Source: an uncultured Subdoligranulum sp. (GTDB lineage: Bacteria > Bacillota > Clostridia > Oscillospirales > Ruminococcaceae). From it: a DNA stretch of 64,000 nucleotides. The notes below the pieces were generated by a model. That model did not search any database. It saw nothing but the letters and a program-made list of their open reading frames with translations, and was not told the origin of the DNA. Where the stretch lies: NCBI GenBank assembly GCA_904374465.1, contig CAJFFY010000001.1, forward strand, positions 72,550 through 136,549, written 5' to 3'. How positions within the stretch are numbered: the stretch's first letter is position 1; each line of letters begins with the position of its first letter. This document shows, piece after piece, positions 26,736 to 36,489 of this stretch. The translations under genes were made by a program, and so were the position numbers.

Positions 26736-27671
26736 TCAGCTGTCGAAGTCTACGCCTTCAAAATGGTCAAACGCAGGGGAGTTCAACTCTTCCTGCGGTT
26801 CCGCTGCTTTGGTTTTGCGGGTTGTCCGCTTACCGGTACTGGACTTTCTGGTCTTGCGTGCCGGTTTTTCCGCCGGAGGATCATCGTAGAGTCCCGCACC
26901 AGGCTGGAAAGTTTCCTTCACCTCCGGCTGCGTCATCGGAGGCTGCACAGCCATTTCCTCCGGTTCTTCCGGATGCGGCGCGATGGCAAACTCCACCGTA
27001 TCTACCTTTTCCCCATCTTCCGGTGCCTCCGTCTGCTGGGGCTGTTCAGGATTGTAATATTGTGTTTCCTGATAAACAGGTTCCTGGGGCTGGGGGTCCG
27101 GCTGCGGGGCAGACTGCACGGGCGGCGCCGTATAGGCGGGCTCTGCCGGCTGTACAGGTTCCGCCACAGGCTGTTGTACCGGTTCCTGCGGCTTTTCCTG
27201 TGGCGGCTCCGGTTCTTCCACCGTCTTATATTCCGGGAGCTTGCTGATCAAATTGATGTGCTTGCGGTACATCTCCATCAGGGAACGTTTAAAGCTGTCG
27301 GCCTCGCTTTTCAGCGTAACAATCTCCTGTTTGGCCAGCTCCACATCGTCCCGGGCCCGCTGTTCCCGGTCCTCGGCCTTCATATTGGCCGCTCGAATAA
27401 TTTCCGCAGCCTTCTGTTTGGCTTCCCGAATCACATTTTCGCCCAGCCGCTGCGCGTTAATCATGGTGGTGCGCAGGGTATCCTCCTCCGCACGGTACTG
27501 GTCAATACGCTGAGCCAGCACGACGAGTTTCTTTTGCAGGTCGTCATTTTGGGCAGACAAAGTCTCCATGCTTTCTGCAACCTGCTTAAGATAATCATCC
27601 ACATCATCGCAGCGATACCCGCGCATGGATTTTTCAAAGGTTACGCGGCGGACATCCTCAGAAGTGATCAT
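26736..27671 (-). CDS. divIVA: DivIVA-domain cell division/polarity protein
   Basis: A 311-residue DivIVA protein starting at ATG 27671, six bases after AGGAGG. The N-terminal membrane-binding segment reads MITSEDVRRVTFEKSMRGY, followed by coiled coil to about residue 150. The remaining half is rich in Pro, Gln and Glu, then turns basic (KTRKSSTGKR) and ends in an acidic tail. DivIVA binds curved membrane at septa and poles and recruits division or wall-synthesis proteins. The low-complexity C-terminal half is longer than in Bacillus and may be a partner-binding or phase-separating tail. Confidence 0.93.
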   Translation of the reverse strand: MITSEDVRRVTFEKSMRGYRCDDVDDYLKQVAESMETLSAQNDDLQKKLVVLAQRIDQYRAEEDTLRTTMINAQRLGENVIREAKQKAAEIIRAANMKAEDREQRARDDVELAKQEIVTLKSEADSFKRSLMEMYRKHINLISKLPEYKTVEEPEPPQEKPQEPVQQPVAEPVQPAEPAYTAPPVQSAPQPDPQPQEPVYQETQYYNPEQPQQTEAPEDGEKVDTVEFAIAPHPEEPEEMAVQPPMTQPEVKETFQPGAGLYDDPPAEKPARKTRKSSTGKRTTRKTKAAEPQEELNSPAFDHFEGVDFDS

Positions 27672-27730
27672 GCTATTCCTCCTGTTTTCGGATTTTCCTG
27701 ATTCGGTAGTTTTCAAGAGTCACCGTTCTC

Positions 27731-28543
27731 TTAATACTGAAAGAAGGATATAAACACCCTGTCTTTACGGCTCCTTCCGCCGATCCCTGTCAAACGATAG
27801 CGGCCTACGCCCCGTACAGTAAAAATATCCTGCGCGAACACCGTTTCGTGGGACGACCGCAGGGGAAGATGGTTGATTTCCACACGGCCGGCTGCAATAT
27901 ATTCTGCAGCTCTGGTCCGGGAGGTATGCATCATGGCTGCCAAAACAGCATCCACCCGCAAGGATGGAACAGTAGCTTCCCGTGTCGCACGCTGCACACC
28001 CTGGGCAATCCGTTCCGGCAAATCATCGCAGCACGTCACCTGGACCGGGCAACGCCCGGCACTGGTCAACTCTGCCGCAATAAAAGCCTGCTTGTCCGCC
28101 AGCACCACAGCGTAAAACACAGCCGCGTCCTCCGGGTCCTGTACAAGGTCCCCCACACAGACACGATCCAATCCCAAGCCAAGAATGGACCCAAGATAAT
28201 CCCGGTGCCCCGGCGCTTTTTCTCCAGATAGTGCCATGGCTTTCAGCTGCAAACAAGCCAGCGGTTCTTCCCGCCAGGCTTGTGGCGGTTCCAGGCAAAG
28301 GACCTTTCGTTCCGCCTGGTCGTAGCCCCCCCAAAACCGCATAGACGAAAAACCCGCACGATGGCAGGCCGCCTGGGCCAAACTCTGCTCGCGATCCGAA
28401 AGGAATCCCGTATAGCGTGGGATTTCCCGTGCATCCGCCACCCGGCACAATTCTTCCACCCGGTGCATCAGACGACGCTCATCCTCATTCTGAGGTGGGA
28501 CAAAGCCCCGGACAGCAGACACGGAATCAGAAGAAGACGCCAT
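27731..28543 (-). CDS. ylmH: S4-domain RNA-binding protein YlmH
   Basis: A 270-residue protein of the YlmH family, with an RNA-binding S4 domain near residues 185-245 after an N-terminal YlmH domain. In Bacillus YlmH has been linked to rescue of stalled 50S-peptidyl-tRNA complexes; the gene is regularly found in the sepF-divIVA division cluster. I take ATG 28543 as the start, which overlaps sepF by 17 bases. An upstream in-frame start at 28561 is possible. YlmG, usually between sepF and ylmH, is absent here. Confidence 0.88.
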   Translation of the reverse strand: MASSSDSVSAVRGFVPPQNEDERRLMHRVEELCRVADAREIPRYTGFLSDREQSLAQAACHRAGFSSMRFWGGYDQAERKVLCLEPPQAWREEPLACLQLKAMALSGEKAPGHRDYLGSILGLGLDRVCVGDLVQDPEDAAVFYAVVLADKQAFIAAELTSAGRCPVQVTCCDDLPERIAQGVQRATREATVPSLRVDAVLAAMMHTSRTRAAEYIAAGRVEINHLPLRSSHETVFAQDIFTVRGVGRYRLTGIGGRSRKDRVFISFFQY

Positions 28544-28982
28544 TGTTCTCCAGCTCGTCAATCAGGTCACCCATAATATCCACATTGTAGGGTGTAATAA
28601 TAAAGGTGCTGGTTGCCACACGCTTGATCTGGCCATTGTTCGCGTATGCCACTCCGGAAAGGAAATCAATCAGACGACGGGAAACCTCTTTACCCGTGGA
28701 TTCCAGATTCAGCACCACCGTGCGTTTTGCGTTGAGCTGATCCGCAATGGTGGATGCATCCTCAAAACGTTCCGGTTTGACCAGAACGACCTGCAGTTGG
28801 GTGGTCGCATTGATGTTGACTACCTTATTGCTATGCTGTTTGACCTCGGCCTGAGAATAATTCTGCGCAGCTGCGGCATTCCCCTGCCCGCCCGCAAAAA
28901 TTTCGTCTTCGGTGTCATCTATATAAGAATCCCCCTCCGGGTCAATTCCGAGCTTGCTTTTCAAACTGTCAAACATAGACAT
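28527..28982 (-). CDS. sepF: cell division protein SepF
   Basis: A 151-residue SepF, which binds FtsZ and anchors it to the membrane. The N-terminal amphipathic membrane helix is MFDSLKSKLG. The conserved core runs from about residue 60 (VVLVKPERFEDA) to the C-terminus (FIITPYNVDIMGD). The start at ATG 28982 has AAAGGAG nearby. It is the first gene of the division operon and lies behind the strong promoter at 29052-29080. A short hairpin in its leader (about 28998-29025) may tune translation. Confidence 0.95.
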   Translation of the reverse strand: MSMFDSLKSKLGIDPEGDSYIDDTEDEIFAGGQGNAAAAQNYSQAEVKQHSNKVVNINATTQLQVVLVKPERFEDASTIADQLNAKRTVVLNLESTGKEVSRRLIDFLSGVAYANNGQIKRVATSTFIITPYNVDIMGDLIDELENNGVFF

Positions 28983-29051
28983 GGTTGTAACTCCTTTGGT
29001 CGCGCATGCGTGTAAAACGCGCACACGCCATTACAGCGATATACACTAAAT

Positions 29052-29080
29052 ATTATCTTCTTTTTTATGTCAATTGTCAA
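29052..29080 (-). promoter_or_regulatory. promoter of the sepF-ylmH-divIVA-ileS operon
   Basis: Minus-strand TTGACA (29075-29080), 17 bases, GATAAT (29052-29057). The -35 is perfect and the -10 five of six. A second TTGACA nine bases closer would leave only eight bases of spacing and is ignored. Confidence 0.85.
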
Positions 29081-29102
29081 TATAGAACCGATAGATTCTG
29101 CG

Positions 29103-30332
29103 CTACAGCAGCTTGCCATCCTGCAGATTTGTACCTTGCACAATGACCTCATCATACAGGCGGACCTCGTTGTCCGTACCGATGGCGCCATCGGCAGGAA
29201 TCAGAATATAATTCTCATCCTCATACAGGATGGTGATTTTCAGAAAACGTTGCAGGTTGCCATATTTGACGTACACACCACGGTTACCGCCCACAATGTG
29301 CAGTGCCTCCCTGCTGATCCGGATGCCTTCATAGGTTTTGATATCAATCTGTGCGGTTTCCTGGCCAAAACTCAAAATTTCCGCATTGATGGTCTGACAT
29401 TCGAAGACCAGTTTGGCCACGCCGTTGTCCTCGTCCGTGGTCACCTCCACAACGGTGGCCGCCAGCGGCGTGTTCTGTTTGCCCGGCACGCTGATTTTGA
29501 CTGAAGTAACCCCATCAAACCGAGCGGCCGTATCCAGATCGCAGACCGCATAAAATCGCCAGCTGAACCCTGTGGCAATCTGTCCCGCCCGGTTGGTATC
29601 CGCTGCCGGGAATCCGTCTGCCAGCATCTGCTGCAAAGCCGTCGGCGTCGCATCGTCCAGTGCCTGCCTGTCTGTTACAATGGCCGGAGCGGCCTCCGTG
29701 CTGCTGAAGTATCCGTTTGTGGTGGCCGTAATAGTCTGTAAAGCCCCTAACTGGGCATTGATCTCATCGTACTCCGCCTGCAACGCCGCAATGGTCTGAC
29801 TGAAATCCCCCGTCTGGCCTGTACTGACCTGCAGGCGATTCTGTGCCAACAGAAAATCGTCTTCTGCGTCTGTGATGCCGCTGTATTCCGCTGTATCCAG
29901 TTTGTCCAGCAAGTTGTACAGAGCCTGCCGTGTCTGGTTGGTAAGCACCGAAAGATCACTGCCGGTGGAGTTCTGCGATTTGCTCAGCAAATCAATCGTT
30001 CTGCTCAAACGATCCAGACGCTCCCGTAGCAGTCCCTGGGAATCATCGGTATAACATTCCGCCAGAACCGTTCCGTTGCTGACGCGTTCGCCATCCTGTA
30101 CCAGATAGCCCAGGTTCCCGCTTCCCTCCACCGATACGGAATCAAACGCCACCACACCGTCCAGTGTGACGCTGTCCGCCATGGTATAAGAAATGGCAGT
30201 TTCTGTCTTGTATGACTGGTGAAAGATCACAAAGCACTGAATTACCACATAGAAGGAAACCACCAGCAGCAGGGCGATGCCTATCCATCGTATAATTTTT
30301 GTCGCATTGGTATGCCCGTTTTTTGGCTGCAT
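29103..30332 (-). CDS. HlyD-like membrane-fusion adaptor protein
   Basis: A 409-residue protein with one N-terminal membrane helix (about residues 16-40) and a long extracytoplasmic region. It has a biotinyl-lipoyl-like segment (GNLGYLVQDGERVSNGTVLAE), a coiled-coil stretch (about 110-215) and a C-terminal beta domain, the layout of HlyD/RND-type adaptors. No ABC or RND partner lies beside it. In many Clostridia a gene of this kind stands next to the sepF/ylm cluster, which suggests an envelope or division role. It follows miaA by 23 bases. Start at ATG 30332 behind GGAGGG. Confidence 0.75.
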   Translation of the reverse strand: MQPKNGHTNATKIIRWIGIALLLVVSFYVVIQCFVIFHQSYKTETAISYTMADSVTLDGVVAFDSVSVEGSGNLGYLVQDGERVSNGTVLAECYTDDSQGLLRERLDRLSRTIDLLSKSQNSTGSDLSVLTNQTRQALYNLLDKLDTAEYSGITDAEDDFLLAQNRLQVSTGQTGDFSQTIAALQAEYDEINAQLGALQTITATTNGYFSSTEAAPAIVTDRQALDDATPTALQQMLADGFPAADTNRAGQIATGFSWRFYAVCDLDTAARFDGVTSVKISVPGKQNTPLAATVVEVTTDEDNGVAKLVFECQTINAEILSFGQETAQIDIKTYEGIRISREALHIVGGNRGVYVKYGNLQRFLKITILYEDENYILIPADGAIGTDNEVRLYDEVIVQGTNLQDGKLL

Positions 30333-30355
30333 CGGTTCGTTTCCCTCCCTTCCAC

Positions 30356-31300
30356 TCAGTTCTGCAGGAAGGCCTCCACCTGCTGTATGGCTTTGGCTTC
30401 CACGGCGCCATCTTCCAGATATAGCCAAACCGCCTCACTTTGGTGGCGAAACCATGTCAGTTGGCGCTTGGCATAGCGGCGTGTGGCCCGTTTCAAATCC
30501 TCCACACAACCGGGCAGCGATTGTCCCCCCTCGAAATAGGGAAAAAATTCCTTATATCCGATGGCCTGTGCTGCGGTTTTGTAGGTATCCCGGTGCTGCC
30601 AGACAAGCTCTGCCTCATGCAACAAACCTCTTCGCATCATATCATCCACCCGGAGGTCGATCCGACGATACAATTCCGTCCGGTCCCTGCAGGTCAGGCA
30701 AATACACAAGGCACGATAGGGCGCCTCCTGCGGGCGGGACGCCTGTTGCTGTTCGCTCATCTTGCGTCCGGTGGACTCATAGAGTTCCAACGCACGAATC
30801 ACCCGGGTCAAGTTGTTGGGATGGACTTTTTGCGCGTACACCGGGTCCACTGTCTGCAACCGTGCATACAAAGACTGGGGGCCTTCCGTCTCCGCCTGCT
30901 GCTGCAACGTCCGCCGCAAAGCCGGATCGGTTTGTTCCGGTGCGAAGGTAACGCCCTGCAAAAGGCTGGAAATATAGAGCCCGGTACCGCCCACCAGCAG
31001 AGGCAGATGGTTTCTTCCCGTGATTTGGGAAATGCAGGACGAGGCATCCCGCACAAACTCCGCCACACTATAGGGTTGTTCGGGTTCCAGAAAATCCAAG
31101 AGATGATGCGGCACGCCCTGACGTTCCTCCGGGGTGGCCTTTGCGGTGCCAATACTGAGATGCCGGTAGATCTGCATGGAGTCAGCATTAATGATCTCGC
31201 CATCAAAGTGCCGGGCCAGCGCCACGGAAAGTGCAGTCTTTCCGGTGGCTGTGGGTCCCCCCACTGTTATGACTCGGGGGCGTTCACACAAGGCGTCCAA
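30356..31300 (-). CDS. miaA: tRNA dimethylallyltransferase
   Basis: A 314-residue enzyme that adds the dimethylallyl group to A37 of tRNAs reading codons that start with U, giving i6A37. The P-loop GPTATGKT is at residues 15-22, NADSMQIY at 38-45, and GGTGLYISSL near 97. The start is TTG at 31300, inside the end of mutL (17-base overlap); another TTG three codons on is possible. MiaB, encoded a few genes upstream in the same direction, then methylthiolates i6A37, so both steps are encoded in one locus. Confidence 0.95.
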   Translation of the reverse strand: MDALCERPRVITVGGPTATGKTALSVALARHFDGEIINADSMQIYRHLSIGTAKATPEERQGVPHHLLDFLEPEQPYSVAEFVRDASSCISQITGRNHLPLLVGGTGLYISSLLQGVTFAPEQTDPALRRTLQQQAETEGPQSLYARLQTVDPVYAQKVHPNNLTRVIRALELYESTGRKMSEQQQASRPQEAPYRALCICLTCRDRTELYRRIDLRVDDMMRRGLLHEAELVWQHRDTYKTAAQAIGYKEFFPYFEGGQSLPGCVEDLKRATRRYAKRQLTWFRHQSEAVWLYLEDGAVEAKAIQQVEAFLQN

Positions 31301-33356
31301 ACTGTTTTTCCAGCTCCTTCCGGGTGATCTTCAACACGCAAGGTCTGCCATGGGGGCAGAACGGCGGAATAGAACCATCCATGATTTCTTGTGCAAGGGC
31401 CAGCATCTCCGCCGCGCTGGTACGGTCCCCCGCCTTGATGGCCGCGCGACAGGCGATGGAATGCAAAACCCATTCGGTTTTTTCCCGCAAGGCATCCCGA
31501 CTTCCATCCATCAGATGATTAGCCAGTTCCACCACCATATCTTCCACATCGTCCACTTCCACATCGGCAGGGACTGCGCGCACCAGCACGGTGGCACCAC
31601 CAAAATCATCCACTTCCAGACCCGCATCGTTGAGCATGGACAGGTTTTGCAAAACCGCCTGCTTTTCTGCCGCAGTCAGGTTTACCTGCACCGGGACCAA
31701 CAGCATCTGTGCGGGAACGTTTCCGTAATCCTTTGACAATTTTTCGAAGAGGATCCGTTCATGGGCCGCATGCTTGTCAATCAGGCAAAGCTCCCCCTCC
31801 CGCTCGGTAATAATGTAAGTTTTGAAAACTTCCCCCACCAATTTCAGCGGTTCCTTTTCGGGCGGAAGCAGCGTCGTCTGCTGTCCCGGGATCGGTTGCT
31901 GCGGCAATGCGCTCAGGGCCTGCATACTCTGCTGTTCCGGCCCTTCCCGGGCTGGCTCCGGCTGTGGGACAGTCGTTATTTCCTCGGATTCCAGGGGAGC
32001 CTCCGGCGCCGCCGCAGGCAGAACCTCTTGTTCCGGGAGCTCCGGCAGAATATCCAGAACCGTGTCATCTTCCACCGTATTCGGTTTCCGCATGGGTGCG
32101 GCCGCCTGCGGAATGGCTGCCGGGTGGGACACCTGTGTCCGGTACACCGTTCCGGAAGACTGCATGGTTACGGTCCCCGGCAGCGGCCGTGCCGGGACCG
32201 CTTCGGTAAGCTGGTGCATGGCACGGTATTCCGCCGCACTCATGGTAGAAAATTTGGGTTTTGCCGGTTCTTGCCTCTGTACCGACTGCGGGGTTACCGG
32301 ATCCGGAACCTGCGGCCGTCCGCTTGCCGGTTCTGGCTGCTTCATCTCAAAGCGGCATTCCCCGCTGCCCGGCGTCGTCAGCGCTGTGCGCACTGCCCGG
32401 TAGACCGCATCAAACACATCACTTTCCCGGGCGAAACGGATTTCCGTCTTGGCCGGATGCACATTCACATCCACCAGATCGGCAGGCATTTCCAACATCA
32501 GGACTGCTCCGGGGAACTTGCCCTGCATCATAGTTCCTTTGTAGGCGTTTTCCAGTGCAGCCATCATGGTGCGGTTTTTCACATATCGGCCATTGACAAA
32601 GAAATGCTGGGTTCCTCGGCTGGCACGGCAGGCGCGGGGCGGCGTAATCAGACCAGTAACCCGATATACGCCGTTTCCCCCTTCCACCGGCAGCAGGTCC
32701 CGGGCGAATTCTCTACCCAAGACCGCATAGACTGTGCTGCGCAAATCACCGTCACCGGGCGTGAGATACTGTTGTTTGCCATCCCGCAAAAAACGAAAGC
32801 TGATCTCCGGGTGGGAGAGTGCCGCATGTAGCACCGTGTCAGCCACATAGGTTCCCTCACTGGCGTCCTTTTTCAGGAATTTCATTCGGGCCGGCGTGTT
32901 GTAAAACAGATCCCGTACCGTAATGGTCGTTCCCACCGGCCGGGCCCCCGGTTCCATCCCCTGGGGCTCCCCGCCTTCAATCCGGTAGCAACAGGCATAT
33001 TCATCCTGTTCGGTGCGGGTCAGCACTTCCACCTTGGCCACGCTGGCAATGGATGCCAGCGCTTCGCCGCGGAATCCCAGCGTATGAATGTGTGCTAAAT
33101 CCTCCGCTGTGGCAATTTTGCTGGTGGCATGGCGGATAAACGCCTTATCGATATATTCTGCCTCGATGCCGCTGCCGTTGTCCACGATTTGCAATTGAGC
33201 AATACCGCCCCGGGTAATGGACAGGGTGATTTGTGTGGCCCCGGCATCAATGGCGTTTTCCAACAGTTCTTTCGCCACAGAGGCGGGGCGCTCTACCACC
33301 TCACCTGCTGCGATCAGCTCTGCAGTATGCTTGTCCAGCACGCGAATTTCTGCCAT
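31284..33356 (-). CDS. mutL: DNA mismatch repair protein MutL
   Basis: A 690-residue MutL. The N-terminal GHKL ATPase has ELLENAIDAGAT, DNGSGI and a GFRGEAL lid. A low-complexity linker of about 200 residues rich in Pro, Gln and Glu follows. The C-terminal domain carries DKHAAHERILFE, a DQHAxxExxxxE-type metal motif with Lys in place of Gln, and CPHGRP near the end, so it should be a nicking endonuclease MutL as in organisms lacking MutH. AGGAGG precedes the ATG. It lies 14 bases after mutS. Confidence 0.96.
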   Translation of the reverse strand: MAEIRVLDKHTAELIAAGEVVERPASVAKELLENAIDAGATQITLSITRGGIAQLQIVDNGSGIEAEYIDKAFIRHATSKIATAEDLAHIHTLGFRGEALASIASVAKVEVLTRTEQDEYACCYRIEGGEPQGMEPGARPVGTTITVRDLFYNTPARMKFLKKDASEGTYVADTVLHAALSHPEISFRFLRDGKQQYLTPGDGDLRSTVYAVLGREFARDLLPVEGGNGVYRVTGLITPPRACRASRGTQHFFVNGRYVKNRTMMAALENAYKGTMMQGKFPGAVLMLEMPADLVDVNVHPAKTEIRFARESDVFDAVYRAVRTALTTPGSGECRFEMKQPEPASGRPQVPDPVTPQSVQRQEPAKPKFSTMSAAEYRAMHQLTEAVPARPLPGTVTMQSSGTVYRTQVSHPAAIPQAAAPMRKPNTVEDDTVLDILPELPEQEVLPAAAPEAPLESEEITTVPQPEPAREGPEQQSMQALSALPQQPIPGQQTTLLPPEKEPLKLVGEVFKTYIITEREGELCLIDKHAAHERILFEKLSKDYGNVPAQMLLVPVQVNLTAAEKQAVLQNLSMLNDAGLEVDDFGGATVLVRAVPADVEVDDVEDMVVELANHLMDGSRDALREKTEWVLHSIACRAAIKAGDRTSAAEMLALAQEIMDGSIPPFCPHGRPCVLKITRKELEKQFGRLV

Positions 33357-33370
33357 GGGGTCCTCCTGTT

Positions 33371-35989
33371 TCAGTCTTTATCCAGGGTATTTTTCAGTTC
33401 ATACAAAAAGTTCAACGCTTCCAGCGGCGTCAGCGTTTCAATATCCACATTGTGCAGCTTTTCCATCACTTCGCTGGGAACGGATGGATTATTGTAGGCC
33501 TCCACCGTTTCAAAATCCAGCTGCATGGTCTGGTTTCTTCCCGGGGCATTGGCTTCCAGCTGCCGCAGCACCGCGTGGGCGCGCTTGGTCACACTGGAAG
33601 GCAGCCCCGCCAGCTTGGCCACTTCGATACCATAGCTGTCATCCGCCGGGCCGGCCACAATGCGCCGCAGGAAGGTGATATCCTCGCCGCGCTTTTTTAC
33701 CGCGATGTTGTAATTCTTGACCCCATAGATATCTTTATCCATGCTGGTCAGTTCATGGTAATGGGTGGCAAACAGTGTCTTGCAACCGATGTTGTCGCAG
33801 ATATACTCCACAACCGCACGGGCAATGCTCATACCATCAAAGGTCGAGGTTCCCCGCCCGATCTCGTCCAGAATCACCAGACTGTTCTTGCTGGCATGGC
33901 GCAAAATCTCGGCCACTTCGGTCATCTCCACCATGAAGGTGGATTGTCCCGCTGCCAGGTCATCCGATGCCCCCACACGGGTGAAAATAGCATCCACAAC
34001 CCCGATATGGGCACTGGCCGCTGGCACAAAACAGCCGATCTGAGCCATCAGGGCGATCAGGGCATTCTGCCGCATGTAGGTGGATTTGCCGGCCATGTTG
34101 GGACCGGTGATGAGCAACATGCGGTTTTCGCCTTCGTCCAGCAGCGTATCGTTGGGCACAAACAGGCTCCCCTTGAGCATCTGCTCAATCACCGGATGAC
34201 GGCCTTCCTTGATTTCCATCACACCGCTTTGGTCCACCACCGGCAGCACATAGTTGTTCTGCAGTGCCACCTCGGCAAAGCTGGCCAGCACATCCAGCTG
34301 GGCAACCGCCAGCGCCGTGCGCTGAATCCGCACCACCTGCGCTGAGATATCGGACAGAAGATCGGCAAAAAGCTGATGCTCCAGCACGAGCAACCGCTCG
34401 TTGGCGCCCAGGATCTTGTTTTCCAGCTCTTTCAGTTCAGGTGTAATGTACCGTTCCCCGGTGGTCAGGGTCTGCTTGCGGGTAAAGGAATCCGGGACCG
34501 AATCGGTGTAAGAGCGGCTGACTTCAATATAGTAACCAAATACTTTATTGAAACCGATTTTCAGTTTGGGGATTCCGGTTTCCTCCCGCAGTTTGGCCTC
34601 CAGGTTGGCCAGATAGCCCTTGCCGCCATGCATGATATCGCGCAGCTCATCCACTTCGCTGTTGTAACCAGCCCGGATGGCACCGCCATCCTTGAGCGTG
34701 GCCGGCGGTTCATCCACCAAAGCGGTGGTAATCTGGTTCAGCAGGTCCTCCAGCGGGTCGATCTGCTCGGCCAGTTTTTGCAACAACGGAGCCCCACAGG
34801 CTGCGGCTTGCTCTTTGACCTGAGGAAGGCAGGCACAGGTGTCCCCCAGTGCCTTGACCTCCCGGGGGGTAGCCGATCCGTACAGAATGCGCGTGGTCAG
34901 CCGCTCAATGTCAAAGACATGGGATAAGGCATCTTTCAGATCCGCACGGGCGATATTGGCTGTGTACAAAGCCTGTACGGCAGATAACCGCTCATTGATG
35001 GCCGCGGCATCCACCAGCGGCTGTTCAATCCAGGCGCGCAGCATCCGTTTGCCCATGGAGGTTTCGGTTTTATCCAGCACCCACAGCAGGGTACCACGCT
35101 TTTCTCTGCCGCGCATAGTTTCGGTAAGTTCCAGGTTGGCCCGGGTTACCGGAGAAAGACGCATGTACTGGGCATCGGCGTAATTTTCCACCGTCTTGAT
35201 GCGTTCCAGACCGTGCTTCTGGGTTTCCTGCAGATAATTCAGCAGCGCAGCCACCGCATAGGGCACCAACGACTCGGCATCATATCCCAAGGTTTCCCGC
35301 CAGTCGCTGCCGAATTGCCCGGACATGGTGGCTTCCATCAGGGCATCCTTATAGCAGGATTCCTCCCGCAGTTCCACCAGCGCGCTGGTATGCTGCTTGA
35401 TGTAGGCTGTCACATCCTTGAAATCCAGCATGGGCGGGCAAATGAGGATTTCGCTGGGCATGTAGCGGCAAAGCTCGGTGATGATGGCTCCGCCGATTTT
35501 CTCGGCATTCAGTTCGGTAGCCCGGGCTTCACCGGTGGAGATATCCGCAAAGCAGATTCCCGCCCGCCAGCGGCCACGGCGCCGTTTGCAATAAATGCTG
35601 CAGAGATAGTTGTTTTTGTCCTCTGCCAGCATGCTGCTTTCAATGACCGTACCGGGTGTCACCACACGGATGATGTCCCGCTTGACCAGTCCCTTGGCCA
35701 GCGCCGGGTCCTCCATCTGCTCACAGATGGCCACTTTATAGCCCTTGGCAATCAGCCGGGCCATATAAGTTTCGTAGGAGTGATACGGCACCCCGCACAT
35801 GGGGGCCCGCTCTTCCTTGCCGCAGTTTTTGCCGGTCAATGTCAGTTCCAACTCCCGCGATGCGGTGAGGGCATCATCATAGAACATCTCATAAAAATCC
35901 CCCACGCGATAGAAGAGGATCTCGTTGGGATGCTGCTTTTTGATCTCAAAATACTGCTGCATCATGGGCGATACTGCTTGTTCGGCCAT
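33371..35989 (-). CDS. mutS: DNA mismatch repair protein MutS
   Basis: An 872-residue MutS, the mismatch-recognising ATPase. The N-terminal mismatch-binding motif (FYEMFYDDA, about residues 30-38) is intact. Walker A is GPNMAGKST, and LVILDEIGRGTSTFDG is the Walker B and signature region. The C-terminus carries the short helix-turn-helix used for dimerisation. It lies between the YlbF/YmcA family gene and mutL, as in Bacillus, where ymcA and cotE stand between miaB and mutS. Confidence 0.97.
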   Translation of the reverse strand: MAEQAVSPMMQQYFEIKKQHPNEILFYRVGDFYEMFYDDALTASRELELTLTGKNCGKEERAPMCGVPYHSYETYMARLIAKGYKVAICEQMEDPALAKGLVKRDIIRVVTPGTVIESSMLAEDKNNYLCSIYCKRRRGRWRAGICFADISTGEARATELNAEKIGGAIITELCRYMPSEILICPPMLDFKDVTAYIKQHTSALVELREESCYKDALMEATMSGQFGSDWRETLGYDAESLVPYAVAALLNYLQETQKHGLERIKTVENYADAQYMRLSPVTRANLELTETMRGREKRGTLLWVLDKTETSMGKRMLRAWIEQPLVDAAAINERLSAVQALYTANIARADLKDALSHVFDIERLTTRILYGSATPREVKALGDTCACLPQVKEQAAACGAPLLQKLAEQIDPLEDLLNQITTALVDEPPATLKDGGAIRAGYNSEVDELRDIMHGGKGYLANLEAKLREETGIPKLKIGFNKVFGYYIEVSRSYTDSVPDSFTRKQTLTTGERYITPELKELENKILGANERLLVLEHQLFADLLSDISAQVVRIQRTALAVAQLDVLASFAEVALQNNYVLPVVDQSGVMEIKEGRHPVIEQMLKGSLFVPNDTLLDEGENRMLLITGPNMAGKSTYMRQNALIALMAQIGCFVPAASAHIGVVDAIFTRVGASDDLAAGQSTFMVEMTEVAEILRHASKNSLVILDEIGRGTSTFDGMSIARAVVEYICDNIGCKTLFATHYHELTSMDKDIYGVKNYNIAVKKRGEDITFLRRIVAGPADDSYGIEVAKLAGLPSSVTKRAHAVLRQLEANAPGRNQTMQLDFETVEAYNNPSVPSEVMEKLHNVDIETLTPLEALNFLYELKNTLDKD

Positions 35990-36037
35990 GTTTCACACTC
36001 CTGTTTTTTTCACTGCGTAACAAAATTTTTGTTTGCC

Positions 36038-36445
36038 TCAGTGGCACCCGCCGCAAGTGGAGCAGCTGCCGGTGCAACCGCCCTGGGGCTGCTGCACGCT
36101 CATGGGATCTCCACCGTTCATGGCGGTGTTGATGATGGCGTCGATATAGCTGACCATCGACTCACATTCGGCCTTGGCGGTGTTATAGCGCACCATACCT
36201 TCGCTGGCCATGATCTGGCTGTACAGGTCGTTAATGCGCTGATTCAGCTCTGCCACCCGTGCCGCATCGGTTTCGCTCTTGGCGCTCTCGTTGTTCAGAT
36301 CCAGCCGTGCCAGATTAAATTCCCCGATCATGCCCTGCAGCTCCTGGTCCGCGTCATTTTCACGGCGCGCCGCATCCAGTTCCAGATAACGGGGGTCGGT
36401 CTGCATGGCAGCCGCGGCTTTCTTAAACAGATCAATGCAATCCAT
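36038..36445 (-). CDS. YlbF/YmcA family protein with cysteine-rich tail
   Basis: A 135-residue, mostly helical protein of the Com_YlbF (DUF964) family. In Bacillus the two members, YlbF and YmcA, form an iron-sulphur-bearing complex with YaaT that affects mRNA processing by RNase Y and development. Its place directly after miaB and before mutS is the place of ymcA in Bacillus. The C-terminus reads CTGSCSTCGGCH (124-135), four cysteines and a histidine able to bind a metal or Fe-S cluster. AAAGGAG precedes the ATG. No yaaT homologue is in the window. Confidence 0.85.
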   Translation of the reverse strand: MDCIDLFKKAAAAMQTDPRYLELDAARRENDADQELQGMIGEFNLARLDLNNESAKSETDAARVAELNQRINDLYSQIMASEGMVRYNTAKAECESMVSYIDAIINTAMNGGDPMSVQQPQGGCTGSCSTCGGCH

Positions 36446-36489
36446 AGTTTGGTCTCCTTTACTTTCACTTCATAAAGTTGATACAATTG

